Below are positions 6,554 through 15,382 of a stretch of DNA of 24,663 bases, in pieces; position 1 is the stretch's first letter, and each line of letters begins with the position of its first letter. A program made the translations under genes and the position numbers. The stretch is taken from NCBI GenBank assembly GCA_029987245.1, contig DALTWG010000022.1:1-24663 (forward strand). The letters run 5' to 3'. The notes below the pieces were generated by a model. The model was not told the origin of the DNA and made no database searches. It saw only the letters and a list, made by a program, of their open reading frames with translations. Source of the DNA: Methanocorpusculum sp. (GTDB lineage Archaea > Halobacteriota > Methanomicrobia > Methanomicrobiales > Methanocorpusculaceae).

Positions 6554-8668
6554 ATGAACCGGATTTTCTGTAAATACGCAAAATATTATCTTCCCTGCAT
6601 ATTGATTTTGCTCTGGCTTGCAGCCATAGGGGCAATAACATTAACGCTGACTGGAAAACTGCATGAAGTCAGTGTCGTCTGGTTTCTTGCATTAACTTCA
6701 GCAATTGCGGCAACAGTATACTGTATTTTTGAAAAACATCATAAAAGAATTCAACCCTGTGAGAAAACTGCAGCTAACTCCTTCACCGAATCAAAAATAC
6801 AGAATCAGACAGTTGCAGTGGATGATGAAGACAGATTCATCTTTAAAAAAATACCTGTGCGCCGTGTTGTAAAACTGATTGATATCATCTACTATTTCGG
6901 TCTTCTCTGTCTTTTGCTTATTGTGTTTTTCAGTGCAGCCCGTGATTTACCATATATCTTTGCAGTATCATTGCTTGCAGTAATTGCGGTTCTTCCTGTT
7001 TTTCTTTCAAACGCTCAGTCTGTAATATTCCATGCACTTGCAAAAATCATCATTCTTTTCTCTGTTGCCGTATTTTCTGTTTTCAAAGACTTTTATTGGA
7101 TAGGACGCGACGTCTGGAAACATGCAGAATGGAACTACCTGATTGCGCAGGGGGGAGAACTGGTAAATAATATGGGTAAGGAATATTTCAATCCACTGCA
7201 GCATATTGCAGTTGCTGTATCAGATATATTTGCAAATGTTGATATTCGCACTGCAACATTACTCTGCCTCACCCTGCCTCTTGTTATCATTTTGCCGGTT
7301 GCTTTGTATATTGCAGCACGACAAATTGTAGGGCCGAAATATGCAGTTTTTGCACCGGTGATTGGATTATTTATCGGCCTTGCTCCGCACTGGGCAGCAT
7401 ATGCTGTAACTACATCTTATGCATTCATGCTTTTTGCATTGCTTCTTGTCCCGCTGGCAAAACTGCTGTTTCAACTACAGAACGACAGTAGAAAAATATG
7501 GGCCGTACTGTTTCTTCTCATAGTTCTGGCAGTTGCATTAACACATTTATTCTCATCATTTGTGCTGTTCCTGTTCCTTGGCGGTATCTTCCTTGCATTT
7601 CTGGTAATTGACTGCAAACAGAAAAAACCGGAACATGTAGACAATGCAATGCTTGCATTGTCCGGTATGGGTCTTCTTGCGTATTATGTATATACGACCA
7701 ATGAAGAACTTGTTTTCAATGTATTTACAGCAGCATTTGAAAAACTTGGTTCTATTTTTTCAAACATAGGAAATATTTTTGGAATAAGTGCTGATGTTGC
7801 TAATGTCGCATCCGCAGCATCGCCTTTTGCAAAAACAGTAGACTTTAATGCGATTATTCAGTCCTGCTATACAGTAGTTGAAGAAAATGCTTTATCCAAT
7901 ATCATTGTTCCGGGATTGCGCTTCTGTGCAGTACTGATTCCATTTGCAGTAGCACTCTGTTTTGCTGCCAGATATTGTTTTTCAGAAAATACTACTGAGA
8001 AACAACGCAGGTTCTGGTATGTTTTGATTCCATCGGCAGTCGTTGAAATTCTCTTCCTTGCAGTCTATGCGGCTTACTACCCTATGGTTGCACGGCCGGA
8101 AGTCTATCTTTTCCCGGTAATTGGCATACTTCTCACCTGCATATTTGCATTTTATCTGAAAAATGCAGATGAATTGAAAACCTCCCGTGTAAAAGTAACC
8201 GGAATTACTCTTGCAGTACTGTTTGCAGTCGTTTTTTGCGGCACGCTTTCAGTGGGGTTAAGTGATGATTACATCGGTCCGTTCCTTGATTCAAATATTA
8301 ATAAATCGCATACATATCAGGAAATCGACGGATTATATACAATCACCGGATATCTCCCGGAAAAAACAAAAACATTCATAGACAATGAAATGGAGGACGA
8401 TACATTTGACTATGCAGTAATTACCAGTAATCTTTCAAATTTGTGGCATACCAATCTGCACAATTACAATCCGCAAACTGCTAACGGCTACCTGATTTTC
8501 AGAGATACACTGATAAACAGGGGTACAACATACATTTCCAAAGCAGGAACAAATGAATTAACCCAGGAAACAACCATGATTAATATCTCTGAAAAGTATC
8601 CGACGGTTCTCGATGCGATTAATCCAAGAATCTATTCAAACGGAGAATTAATACTCTGGAAGGTTTGA
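6554..8668 (+). CDS. Large polytopic membrane protein, possibly a GT-C glycosyltransferase or glycan polymerase
   Basis: The 704-residue product has a membrane anchor near residues 13-32 and another at 41-58, a short soluble stretch (about 60-110), then about ten further hydrophobic segments to about residue 575. The C-terminal domain of about 130 residues is probably outside the cell (from LSDDYIGPFLDSNIN on). The first long loop contains GRDVWKHAEWN, with acidic and histidine residues placed as in the catalytic first loop of GT-C enzymes that use lipid-linked donors. I recognise no diagnostic motif, so this is inference from topology and context. The gene lies 24 bases ahead of the flippase gene on the same strand and probably shares its transcript. 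O-antigen-polymerase-like or arabinosyltransferase-like roles are both possible. Confidence 0.7.
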   Translation: MNRIFCKYAKYYLPCILILLWLAAIGAITLTLTGKLHEVSVVWFLALTSAIAATVYCIFEKHHKRIQPCEKTAANSFTESKIQNQTVAVDDEDRFIFKKIPVRRVVKLIDIIYYFGLLCLLLIVFFSAARDLPYIFAVSLLAVIAVLPVFLSNAQSVIFHALAKIIILFSVAVFSVFKDFYWIGRDVWKHAEWNYLIAQGGELVNNMGKEYFNPLQHIAVAVSDIFANVDIRTATLLCLTLPLVIILPVALYIAARQIVGPKYAVFAPVIGLFIGLAPHWAAYAVTTSYAFMLFALLLVPLAKLLFQLQNDSRKIWAVLFLLIVLAVALTHLFSSFVLFLFLGGIFLAFLVIDCKQKKPEHVDNAMLALSGMGLLAYYVYTTNEELVFNVFTAAFEKLGSIFSNIGNIFGISADVANVASAASPFAKTVDFNAIIQSCYTVVEENALSNIIVPGLRFCAVLIPFAVALCFAARYCFSENTTEKQRRFWYVLIPSAVVEILFLAVYAAYYPMVARPEVYLFPVIGILLTCIFAFYLKNADELKTSRVKVTGITLAVLFAVVFCGTLSVGLSDDYIGPFLDSNINKSHTYQEIDGLYTITGYLPEKTKTFIDNEMEDDTFDYAVITSNLSNLWHTNLHNYNPQTANGYLIFRDTLINRGTTYISKAGTNELTQETTMINISEKYPTVLDAINPRIYSNGELILWKV

Positions 8669-8692
8669 TACAGACAACCCCTCTCTCTAATT

Positions 8693-10165
8693 ATGAAACT
8701 TCCTTTTGTTAACCTGCTGATGCGCCTTGAGCCAATAAGAAGACAGAGTCTTATTTCATTTGGATTTAAGCTGCTGGTAACACTTTTCGGTTTCTTTTCG
8801 ACAATATTTTTTTCCCGTGTGCTTGGAACGGAACTGATGGGGGTGTATTTCCTCTTCCTGACTTATTATTCCATATTCAACCTTGTAGGTGATGGAGGAT
8901 TTGCGGTTGCAGCAATAAAACGCATATCTGAAGGGCATGACCAGAATGAATATATGACAGCATATGCAGTATTGCACTTGATTCTGACAATTGTATCCAC
9001 TTTGATTCTTCTCATAGTTTCTCCGTATATTACCGAACTTACAAGATATGAACTTGTACCATGGATAATTGGTGCTCTTGCAGCAGCTGTTGTCTTTAAC
9101 ACAATATGTACAGGAGTCAGCGGTTTAAATCACCAGGGAATACGCAATATCTCAACCGGAGTATTTGATCTTGCACGAATTTTCGCATCAGTAATTCTTG
9201 TACTCCTTGGTTATTGCAAATACGGCATGATTGCCGGAGTGATTATCGGCATAATCTGTTCCGGACTTGTCTGTATCCGTTATTTTACCTTTAAACCAAC
9301 CAGATTTTCAGGAAAACACATAAAATCTCTTCTTGGATTTAGTTTCTGGGCATTTTTCATTTCCAGCAGCAGTTTGATAATAAGTTACTCGGATACAATT
9401 TTCATTAACTACTTTTTGGATACATCCTCTGTCGGTATTTATCGCGTAGCTCTCAGATTTACAGAAGTCTCCACCTTTATTACGGCTGCAATTTTATCTA
9501 CTCTCTCTCCGAAAATCAGTCGGTGGAGCGTAGAAGGTCTTATGGATAAAATAGGCGCCGTCATTTCCCGGGCATTCACCTTTGGTCTTATCCTTGCGGT
9601 TCCGGTAGCAATTGGCGGAATTTTCCTTGTTGACCGCCTTCTGTATTATTTTTATGGAGAAAATTTTGCGGCCGGGGCAACCGCGTGTATTATTCTGCTG
9701 ATTTATCAGATTGTCTATGTATTTTATGCATTTATCGCGTGTGCTCTGTCAAATACCAATCATGTCCGCAAATCATTTTACGGCACTATAGTCGCGCTTG
9801 TCTTGAATATTGCCCTTAATTTCATTTTAATTCCGTATCTTGGCATAAACGGGGCTGCAGTGAGTTCAGTAATCAGTCTGATTGTAAACACATTGATTGT
9901 TGGTCTTCTTCTTCGCAAATATGTACCGTTTACTGTTGACATGCGCGCAATACTGCATATTGTAGCGGCATCTTGTGTTATGGGGCTGATTGTATTTGTG
10001 TATACCTGCTTTGTTCCGCTGACAAATGTTGTTGTAGTTCTTGTTCCTGTTTGTGTCGGAGCTGTTGTTTACTTTGTTATTCTGTTAAAACTAAACAAAG
10101 GAATCCGCAATGAAATTGCCGGTGTTGTAGAGAACTTTGGATTAAAATGGCCGAAATGGCTGTAA
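8693..10165 (+). CDS. Polysaccharide flippase, Wzx/MATE-like
   Basis: This 490-residue protein has about 12-14 hydrophobic segments and almost no soluble domain, typical in length and pattern of oligosaccharide flippases (MOP superfamily). The N-terminus LISFGFKLLVTLFGFFSTIFFSRVLG, followed by LMGVYFL, is the characteristic opening of Wzx proteins. FWAFFISSSSLIISYSDTIFINYFL also fits the family's central segment. It would move a lipid-linked glycan from the cytoplasmic to the outer face of the membrane. Placed after the large membrane protein and next to the CDP-dependent operon, it probably exports the product of this locus. No obvious terminator follows it on the plus strand before the convergent gene 25 bases away. 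Confidence 0.9.
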   Translation: MKLPFVNLLMRLEPIRRQSLISFGFKLLVTLFGFFSTIFFSRVLGTELMGVYFLFLTYYSIFNLVGDGGFAVAAIKRISEGHDQNEYMTAYAVLHLILTIVSTLILLIVSPYITELTRYELVPWIIGALAAAVVFNTICTGVSGLNHQGIRNISTGVFDLARIFASVILVLLGYCKYGMIAGVIIGIICSGLVCIRYFTFKPTRFSGKHIKSLLGFSFWAFFISSSSLIISYSDTIFINYFLDTSSVGIYRVALRFTEVSTFITAAILSTLSPKISRWSVEGLMDKIGAVISRAFTFGLILAVPVAIGGIFLVDRLLYYFYGENFAAGATACIILLIYQIVYVFYAFIACALSNTNHVRKSFYGTIVALVLNIALNFILIPYLGINGAAVSSVISLIVNTLIVGLLLRKYVPFTVDMRAILHIVAASCVMGLIVFVYTCFVPLTNVVVVLVPVCVGAVVYFVILLKLNKGIRNEIAGVVENFGLKWPKWL

Positions 10166-10173
10166 AAAAAAAA
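10164..10173 (-). terminator. T-run ending the minus-strand polymer operon
   Basis: Ten A on the plus strand are ten T in the minus-strand transcript, 18 bases past the stop of the SDR gene at 10191. T-runs without much hairpin are common archaeal terminators. The run overlaps the stop codon of the flippase gene. Confidence 0.5.
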
Positions 10174-10190
10174 CGATTTTCCCCATAAAA

Positions 10191-11234
10191 TTATTTTAGT
10201 GAGGCAAGCACTCTGGAAAATCCTTCTTTTACCGGGACAACAGCAGACCATCCGAGTTTTTCTGCTGCACTGCAGTCCAGAAATGCCACTCTGTTCTTCA
10301 GGTAACCCTGATCATCCTCGGATATATTATATCTTATTTTGATGTTCTTTTCCGGTCTAAGTTGTGTACATATTTCTGCAAGTTCGCGTATACTTAGAAT
10401 CTCCTTTGAACCAACATTATATACAAAATCATTTCCGTTCAATAAAACATACATTATTCCGCTTACTGCATCGGAAACATAGGTAAAGGCAAAACGCATT
10501 TTCCCGTCGCTTTTAAGAACAATATCCTCACCATGTGCTACATTCGTCAGGAAATCTCCCCAAACCCTTCCGTTATTAATATTCAGGTCAGAGCCGTACA
10601 CATGCGTCAACCGAACTATTTTTGCCGGAATATGATACTGAGATGCATAGCAGGAACACATTGTCTCAGCAAGTCGTTTGCTTTCCGGATAGCAGGAACG
10701 GACTAATACAGGATTTACTACTCCATATTCATTTTCGGAAATAAACTCCGTATCAAAAACCGGTTCTCCGTAAATTTCACGTGATGACAGATAAAGAAAG
10801 CCTGAAATTGAATGTGTTCTGGCATATTCCAAAAGATTTTGAGTACCTGCGGTATTTGCAGAAATTGTACCGACCGGATCGCTTATAAAATATTTCGGAC
10901 TTGCCTGACTTGCAGCATGGATAATAAAATCTGCCTTTAATTCTTTTGGAAGAGGGCAGATCACATCCTGAACCTGCAGCGTAAAATCCTCTCTTTCAAG
11001 AATTTTTCCGAAACGCTGCTCTGCTTTTGAACGATTACGAACAAGACCGGTTATTTTAATACCAAGGTTACGCTCGTCGTTTAAACAAAGCAGAGTAAAA
11101 ACCAGATACGATCCGATAAGTCCGCTTGCCCCGGTAATCAGAACTGTTTTTCCAGAAAGTTTTTCCCAGTTAATTTTATCATCACGTACCACACGCCTGA
11201 TATCATCTGAAATTATTGGATGTAGTCCTTCCAT
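10191..11234 (-). CDS. NAD-dependent epimerase/dehydratase (extended SDR) of the CDP-polymer operon
   Basis: This 347-residue enzyme has a Rossmann loop GASGLIGSY (Gly35, Gly38, Gly41 when started at MEGLHPII), Ser150/Ser151 in LYLSSREIYG and the catalytic pair Tyr182-x-x-x-Lys186 in CYPESK. It is related to UDP-glucuronate decarboxylase and dTDP-glucose dehydratase-type proteins, but I cannot name its substrate. The ATG at 11234 is separated from the stop of the cytidylyltransferase gene by a single base, which favours it over the longer frame starting at 11273, and implies coupled translation. Its place directly after an IspD/TarI-type gene suggests that it makes or modifies the polyol or sugar phosphate to be activated with CTP. 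By analogy, bacterial Bcs1/Acs1 enzymes join an IspD domain to a reductase for CDP-ribitol. Confidence 0.85.
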   Translation of the reverse strand: MEGLHPIISDDIRRVVRDDKINWEKLSGKTVLITGASGLIGSYLVFTLLCLNDERNLGIKITGLVRNRSKAEQRFGKILEREDFTLQVQDVICPLPKELKADFIIHAASQASPKYFISDPVGTISANTAGTQNLLEYARTHSISGFLYLSSREIYGEPVFDTEFISENEYGVVNPVLVRSCYPESKRLAETMCSCYASQYHIPAKIVRLTHVYGSDLNINNGRVWGDFLTNVAHGEDIVLKSDGKMRFAFTYVSDAVSGIMYVLLNGNDFVYNVGSKEILSIRELAEICTQLRPEKNIKIRYNISEDDQGYLKNRVAFLDCSAAEKLGWSAVVPVKEGFSRVLASLK

Positions 11235-11235
11235 G

Positions 11236-11955
11236 TTACATACCGAAGATATCGTTACTCTCACGCAGGTCAACCAGCGCCTTAAAGATATAATAATCCT
11301 CAGGCGTGGTTATTTTGATGTTCGTTGTTTCGCACGGCACCATGTGCAGTGTTTTTCCCAGTTCCGTCATGAGGGAACATGTATCAATAGTTATTGTATA
11401 CGGCATTGACTCACCCTTTGCATGTGCCTCATATAAATCTTTGAAATAAAAACTCTGGGGAGCTTTGGCAATATACATCGTGTTTCTGATTATTGTTTTG
11501 TCAGCATTTTCTCCGTCAACGCTTACAACTCCGGTTTCAGAAAATGGAACAACTGTCACTGCTGAACCGAATTCTTTTACAGCTGCAATATTGTCGGAAA
11601 TTAGTTTTCCAGTAACAAGAGGTCTTACTGCATCATGCACCAAAACAATATCGTCATCTGCAGCAAATTCTTTCATATAACACAGGGCATTCATCTTGGA
11701 TTCCTGCGTGTTTTTGCCGCCGGTTAATACTTTGCGTACTTTTTTGATATGGTATTTTTCAATAAGGGTTTCAAGATATCCTTCCCAGCCGGCAACACAG
11801 GGAATTATAATATCATCAATTTCCGGATGCCGGTCAAAGACTTCAAGGGTATAGATAATAATCGGTTTACCGTAAAGTTCCAGGAACTGCTTGGGTTTTC
11901 CCGTTGCATGCATCCGGATACCGGTCCCTCCTGCGAATATAAGTGCATGATTCAT
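11236..11955 (-). CDS. IspD/TarI-type cytidylyltransferase
   Basis: This 239-residue nucleotidyltransferase transfers CMP from CTP to a sugar- or polyol-phosphate. The CTP-binding loop is AGGTGIRM (8-15) followed by KPKQFLEL (20-27). HDAVRP (107-112) and the C-terminal TTNIKITTPEDY are family landmarks. Archaea use mevalonate for isoprenoids, so a role as IspD in the MEP pathway is unlikely. The neighbouring CDP-glycerol-type phosphotransferase points to CDP-ribitol or CDP-glycerol synthesis, as with TarI. It lies 66 bases after the phosphotransferase gene and one base before the SDR. The AT-rich gap may contain a weak internal promoter. Confidence 0.9.
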   Translation of the reverse strand: MNHALIFAGGTGIRMHATGKPKQFLELYGKPIIIYTLEVFDRHPEIDDIIIPCVAGWEGYLETLIEKYHIKKVRKVLTGGKNTQESKMNALCYMKEFAADDDIVLVHDAVRPLVTGKLISDNIAAVKEFGSAVTVVPFSETGVVSVDGENADKTIIRNTMYIAKAPQSFYFKDLYEAHAKGESMPYTITIDTCSLMTELGKTLHMVPCETTNIKITTPEDYYIFKALVDLRESNDIFGM

Positions 11956-12021
11956 TTCTGTCTATAGTAAATATTGGTTTTACCGTTTATCTTTTTTTCT
12001 TAACTCACCGTTCGGAAAATA

Positions 12022-13254
12022 TCAGTTCTTAATTCCAAGGAAATCCAGCAGCTTTTGACAACAGGTTCCTCCTTCATTAAGTCCGACAGCATTTCGCACC
12101 TGTTCTCTGTCACTGCCAAATGTATCATTACCTTCTGCAATATCAGTTACAAATTGGATGAAATCTTCATAAGTGTAAATATGATGACCTGGCATGTAAT
12201 CAAGCGGATTATCCATAACAAATCCGCGTGATTCTTTATATTTATCAAAATCATCCAGTGTGTAACCAAGCGGTCGGTCAAGATAAAGATAATCAAATGA
12301 AACAGATGAATAGTCTGAAATCATTGCATCGAAATGATTGAAGATTTCATATAACTGTAATCCCACTGCTTCAATACTTTCATTGGATAGCATATGGATA
12401 TGCGTCATATCTGTATGCATAACAGAATTGGCGTCCTGCCGTCTGTGGAGTTTGATATAAAGATGAATATTCAGACTGGATAGTGTTTCATTGAGGTTTT
12501 GCAGTTCATTTAAGGAATTGATTATCGGGAGGCCGGTTTCGGTGTTTACTGTCGGATCTTCGGTATATGGGTTGTTTGTATGTCTGAAAGTCGGCATCCA
12601 TAAAATTTTTTTTCCGGGTACTGCATCAATTGACGGGATATTTTTTTCCTTGAACAGTAAATCGGTTCGCATCATACCAAACGGAAGAAATGCTTCTCTT
12701 TTACATCGATGAAAATTTTCTGCTACTGAATAACAGATTTCACCGTTTCCTGATATTAATGTGTATGTACTTGGATTGTCTATTAATTTGTTTGATTTAA
12801 AACCCATTCCACCGTGCCACAAATTAACAATTGTCTGCTCTTTCCGGTATCCATTACCAAAAGCATGCCCGTGTGTGTGGAAAATCCAGTGTGCTGTTCT
12901 GCCGTAGAAATAATAACGGTGTTTTCCAAATCTGGGGAATAGCGAATGACCCAAAACACAGTCAATACCTTTTTCTGACAAACGCTTGTATGTTTTTACA
13001 TCATCCACTTTCCAGAGAAGAGTGTAGTTCTTATCCAGTTCTCTTTGAATCATATATTCATACAAAACTCTTGCATTATCGGTAAACGGCGGATCACTTT
13101 CAAATAGAATAAGGTTTGAATTTATTGGATTTTTGCAGTACTGTTTATCCAGCAGACGATTTAATCCCTGCGATAGAATAATAGCACTTCCTTTCCAAAA
13201 TCCTGAAACATGCAGGATAAGAGAAAGTAATCGTATTGTTTTTTTCAGAGGCAA
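12022..13254 (-). CDS. CDP-glycerol/CDP-ribitol phosphotransferase (TagF/TagB-like)
   Basis: This 410-residue protein belongs to the CDP-glycerol:poly(glycerophosphate) glycerophosphotransferase family (Pfam PF04464). The landmarks are NLWHGGMGFKS (144-154), with the catalytic-region histidine; KLHRRQD (Lys268, His270), where most relatives have KLHP; and ISDYSSVSFDY (312-322), near the CDP-binding site. The length matches single-domain primases/transferases such as TagB rather than long polymerases. In bacteria such enzymes add glycerol- or ribitol-phosphate units to a membrane-bound acceptor at the inner face. A weakly hydrophobic N-terminal stretch (10-30) may dock it to the membrane. It starts nine bases after the LicD stop, so the two are one transcript. 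Confidence 0.93.
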   Translation of the reverse strand: MPLKKTIRLLSLILHVSGFWKGSAIILSQGLNRLLDKQYCKNPINSNLILFESDPPFTDNARVLYEYMIQRELDKNYTLLWKVDDVKTYKRLSEKGIDCVLGHSLFPRFGKHRYYFYGRTAHWIFHTHGHAFGNGYRKEQTIVNLWHGGMGFKSNKLIDNPSTYTLISGNGEICYSVAENFHRCKREAFLPFGMMRTDLLFKEKNIPSIDAVPGKKILWMPTFRHTNNPYTEDPTVNTETGLPIINSLNELQNLNETLSSLNIHLYIKLHRRQDANSVMHTDMTHIHMLSNESIEAVGLQLYEIFNHFDAMISDYSSVSFDYLYLDRPLGYTLDDFDKYKESRGFVMDNPLDYMPGHHIYTYEDFIQFVTDIAEGNDTFGSDREQVRNAVGLNEGGTCCQKLLDFLGIKN

Positions 13255-13263
13255 TATACTATA

Positions 13264-14187
13264 TTATATGTCTTGCGCTCTATCTATTCCTTTTTGTTGT
13301 TGCACACCACTATCGATAGATAAATCAGGCAGCCCATACATTTCCTCTATTTTTTTCTTTATGACATCCAGTGATGTATACTCGCCAAAATCAAAATCAA
13401 GTAAATCATGCCCGGTTTGCTCCTCTTCCGGCGGCAGAGCCATGTAATCTTTATATGTCACATGTAAAATTTCATCATACGCTTTCGGTACACAAAACAT
13501 GTATCCTTCAAACGGCATTTCAATGACTTCTTTCAGCGCCTCTTTTCTGAATAGATTTCTCCAGTAGTCTATTGAACATGTTTCAATTAAAATGCCGGTA
13601 TCTTCAGAGTTATATTTCTGCATCTGTTTTGACAAAAGAGATTTCATTTTTTCATCACTGAAGGAATGAAGTGGTAGTGTAAGGATATAACGCAGAAGGC
13701 GTTTTACAGGAGATTGAGTGAGTCCCGCATGTTTTCTGCAATGATACCCGGCTTTCAGCCATTTTATAGTATATTTATGCATGTATTGCTGTATTTTTGT
13801 TTTCGGTGCTGTATCACACACAAAAATATCAACAAATATACCAAATTCTGCATCACCGTCAAAAACAGTTGGCATTGATGTCCCGCGTAAACAGATTTTT
13901 GCAAGAAGCTGAGAATAATGAGGATTTGTTTCTATTGTTTCTAATACATAAATGGGATTTAGTTCGGTTTTGCAGACATCACAGAATCTATTATAATTAT
14001 CCCGTGTCATTATTAAATCTACATCATCATCCCATGGAATAAAGCCATGGTGACGTATTGCTCCAATCAGCGTCCCATAGGCGAGCATGTACTGAATCTG
14101 ATATTTTTTGCAGATTCTCCGTATTTCAAGCATCGGAAGAAGCTGAGCATACTGCAATTTCCGCAGAGATTCAGATGGAACAAACAT
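13264..14187 (-). CDS. LicD family phosphotransferase
   Basis: This 307-residue protein has the LicD/fukutin-type signature near its start: GTLIGAIRHHGFIPWDDD at 38-55, with Asp53, Asp54, Asp55 and Asp57 as probable metal-binding residues. Bacterial LicD enzymes transfer phosphocholine from CDP-choline to teichoic acid or lipooligosaccharide sugars; others move ribitol- or glycerol-phosphate. Here it is the first gene of the minus-strand operon, just ahead of the CDP-glycerol-type transferase. It may add a phospho-substituent to the surface polymer. No choline genes are visible in the window, so the group transferred is open. A TATA-like box lies in the short divergent region upstream. Confidence 0.92.
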   Translation of the reverse strand: MFVPSESLRKLQYAQLLPMLEIRRICKKYQIQYMLAYGTLIGAIRHHGFIPWDDDVDLIMTRDNYNRFCDVCKTELNPIYVLETIETNPHYSQLLAKICLRGTSMPTVFDGDAEFGIFVDIFVCDTAPKTKIQQYMHKYTIKWLKAGYHCRKHAGLTQSPVKRLLRYILTLPLHSFSDEKMKSLLSKQMQKYNSEDTGILIETCSIDYWRNLFRKEALKEVIEMPFEGYMFCVPKAYDEILHVTYKDYMALPPEEEQTGHDLLDFDFGEYTSLDVIKKKIEEMYGLPDLSIDSGVQQQKGIDRAQDI

Positions 14188-14210
14188 ATCTAAAGTATTT
14201 TGTTATGTGA

Positions 14211-14224
14211 GAATATATAATAAA
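14211..14224. promoter_or_regulatory. Shared divergent TATA region
   Basis: Only 59 bases separate the starts of the LicD operon (minus) and the glycosyltransferase gene (plus). gaatatataataaa reads as a TATA box on both strands, 25-35 bases from each start codon. The two transcripts may compete for, or be co-regulated from, this one element. Confidence 0.5.
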
Positions 14225-14246
14225 TGGAATAATATTTTCAAACACC

Positions 14247-15263
14247 ATGTCACCAACACTATCCCTCATCATCCCGGCCTACAACGCAGCCTCTTTCATA
14301 GAAACCACCCTCGCAAACCTCTTCTCCCAGACCTTCACCGACTTTGAAATCATCATCGCATACGATGAAAAATCCTCCGACAACACCCTTGAAATACTCA
14401 AAAACCTCGCAGAAACCCATCCAAACCTCATAATCGACATCGGACGCGACACCAGCTCAGGTACCGCGCGCAACCGCGGATTTGCCCGCGCGCGCGGAAA
14501 ATACATCCTCTTTGTCGATGCTGATGATGAAATACACCCCGCGTACCTTGAAACCCTGGTAAATCTCTTCAAAGAACACCCGGATTTCGACGTAGTCTGC
14601 TGTGATTACGTAAAAGTCTTTGAAAGCACCATAGAACAGGGCTGGAAGAGCGCGCGCGCAAGTGAAACCGCAGGCACCGAGATTCTTTCCCGCGAAGAAG
14701 CCCTCTACAAACTCCTCTTTGAAGAAATTGCAAACACCCCGTGGATTTTCCTTGCAAAAAAACAATACCTGCTGGACAACAACATCAGATTCCCCGACTA
14801 CTCCTACGGAGACGACTCGTTTTTCGCGCATCAGCTGTTTGCCCACACGGAAAAAATCGCGCGCTCCCTTAAAAAACTCTACATCTTCATCCTGCATGAA
14901 ACCTCTATCACCCATACCATTACCCCGGACAACTGGTGGCAGCGGTATGAAAAATCGCGCGCGGACATAACCGCATTTTTTGAAGAAAATGACCCGGTTT
15001 ACGCAAGAGATTACATGACTGCGATGGTGCGCAAATTTGTTTATACTGCGGTTCTTCTCTACGACTATCCGGAATTCAAAGCCGAAATGGAAAAACACGG
15101 CATTACAAAGATAGGCATGCTCAAACGCCATGACAAATTTGCGAATAAAATGTCGGTAAGCTGCTATTCGCTGTCGAAAAAGCTCTTCTACACCCTGGCG
15201 CGAAAAGTTGCTGCGGGAATGGAAAATATTACGCCGATGGGCAAAAAATTAGAGAAGCAGTAA
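14247..15263 (+). CDS. Family 2 glycosyltransferase
   Basis: The 338-residue product has a GT-A domain at its start: LSLIIPAYNAASFIE (5-19), GTARNRGFARARGKY (72-86) and the metal-binding Asp91-Ala-Asp93 in FVDADDE. The acceptor region includes YGDDSFFAHQL, where the GDD is consistent with the catalytic base of this fold. It has no membrane segment, so it is a cytoplasmic enzyme extending a sugar chain, probably on a lipid carrier, for the surface glycan of this locus. It is complete, and the ATG follows a TATA-like box at the normal distance. Third codon positions shift from mostly A/C at the start to many G/T at the end. Donor and acceptor sugars cannot be inferred. Confidence 0.92.
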   Translation: MSPTLSLIIPAYNAASFIETTLANLFSQTFTDFEIIIAYDEKSSDNTLEILKNLAETHPNLIIDIGRDTSSGTARNRGFARARGKYILFVDADDEIHPAYLETLVNLFKEHPDFDVVCCDYVKVFESTIEQGWKSARASETAGTEILSREEALYKLLFEEIANTPWIFLAKKQYLLDNNIRFPDYSYGDDSFFAHQLFAHTEKIARSLKKLYIFILHETSITHTITPDNWWQRYEKSRADITAFFEENDPVYARDYMTAMVRKFVYTAVLLYDYPEFKAEMEKHGITKIGMLKRHDKFANKMSVSCYSLSKKLFYTLARKVAAGMENITPMGKKLEKQ

Positions 15264-15281
15264 GAGAAACAGTAAGAGAAA
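15258..15281 (+). repeat. Two exact 12-bp units over the stop codon of the 14247 gene
   Basis: cagtaagagaaa occurs twice in a row, with a partial third unit on each side. The first copy contains the stop TAA of the glycosyltransferase gene. Because 12 is a multiple of three, the second copy places another TAA in frame. It is probably a slippage product. Confidence 0.8.
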
Positions 15282-15382
15282 CAGCAATTTCCCTCTTCCT
15301 CTGTTTCATATTTCATCGCACGCTTCCGCGTCGTCTTTTCCGACACATTCTTTCCCTCCGAACAAGAAATACTATTATACCC

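Noticed and set aside
11235..11273. Longer start for the SDR gene at 11273
   Set aside because: It would overlap the cytidylyltransferase gene by 38 bases, while the ATG at 11234 starts one base after its stop and gives the usual family N-terminus.
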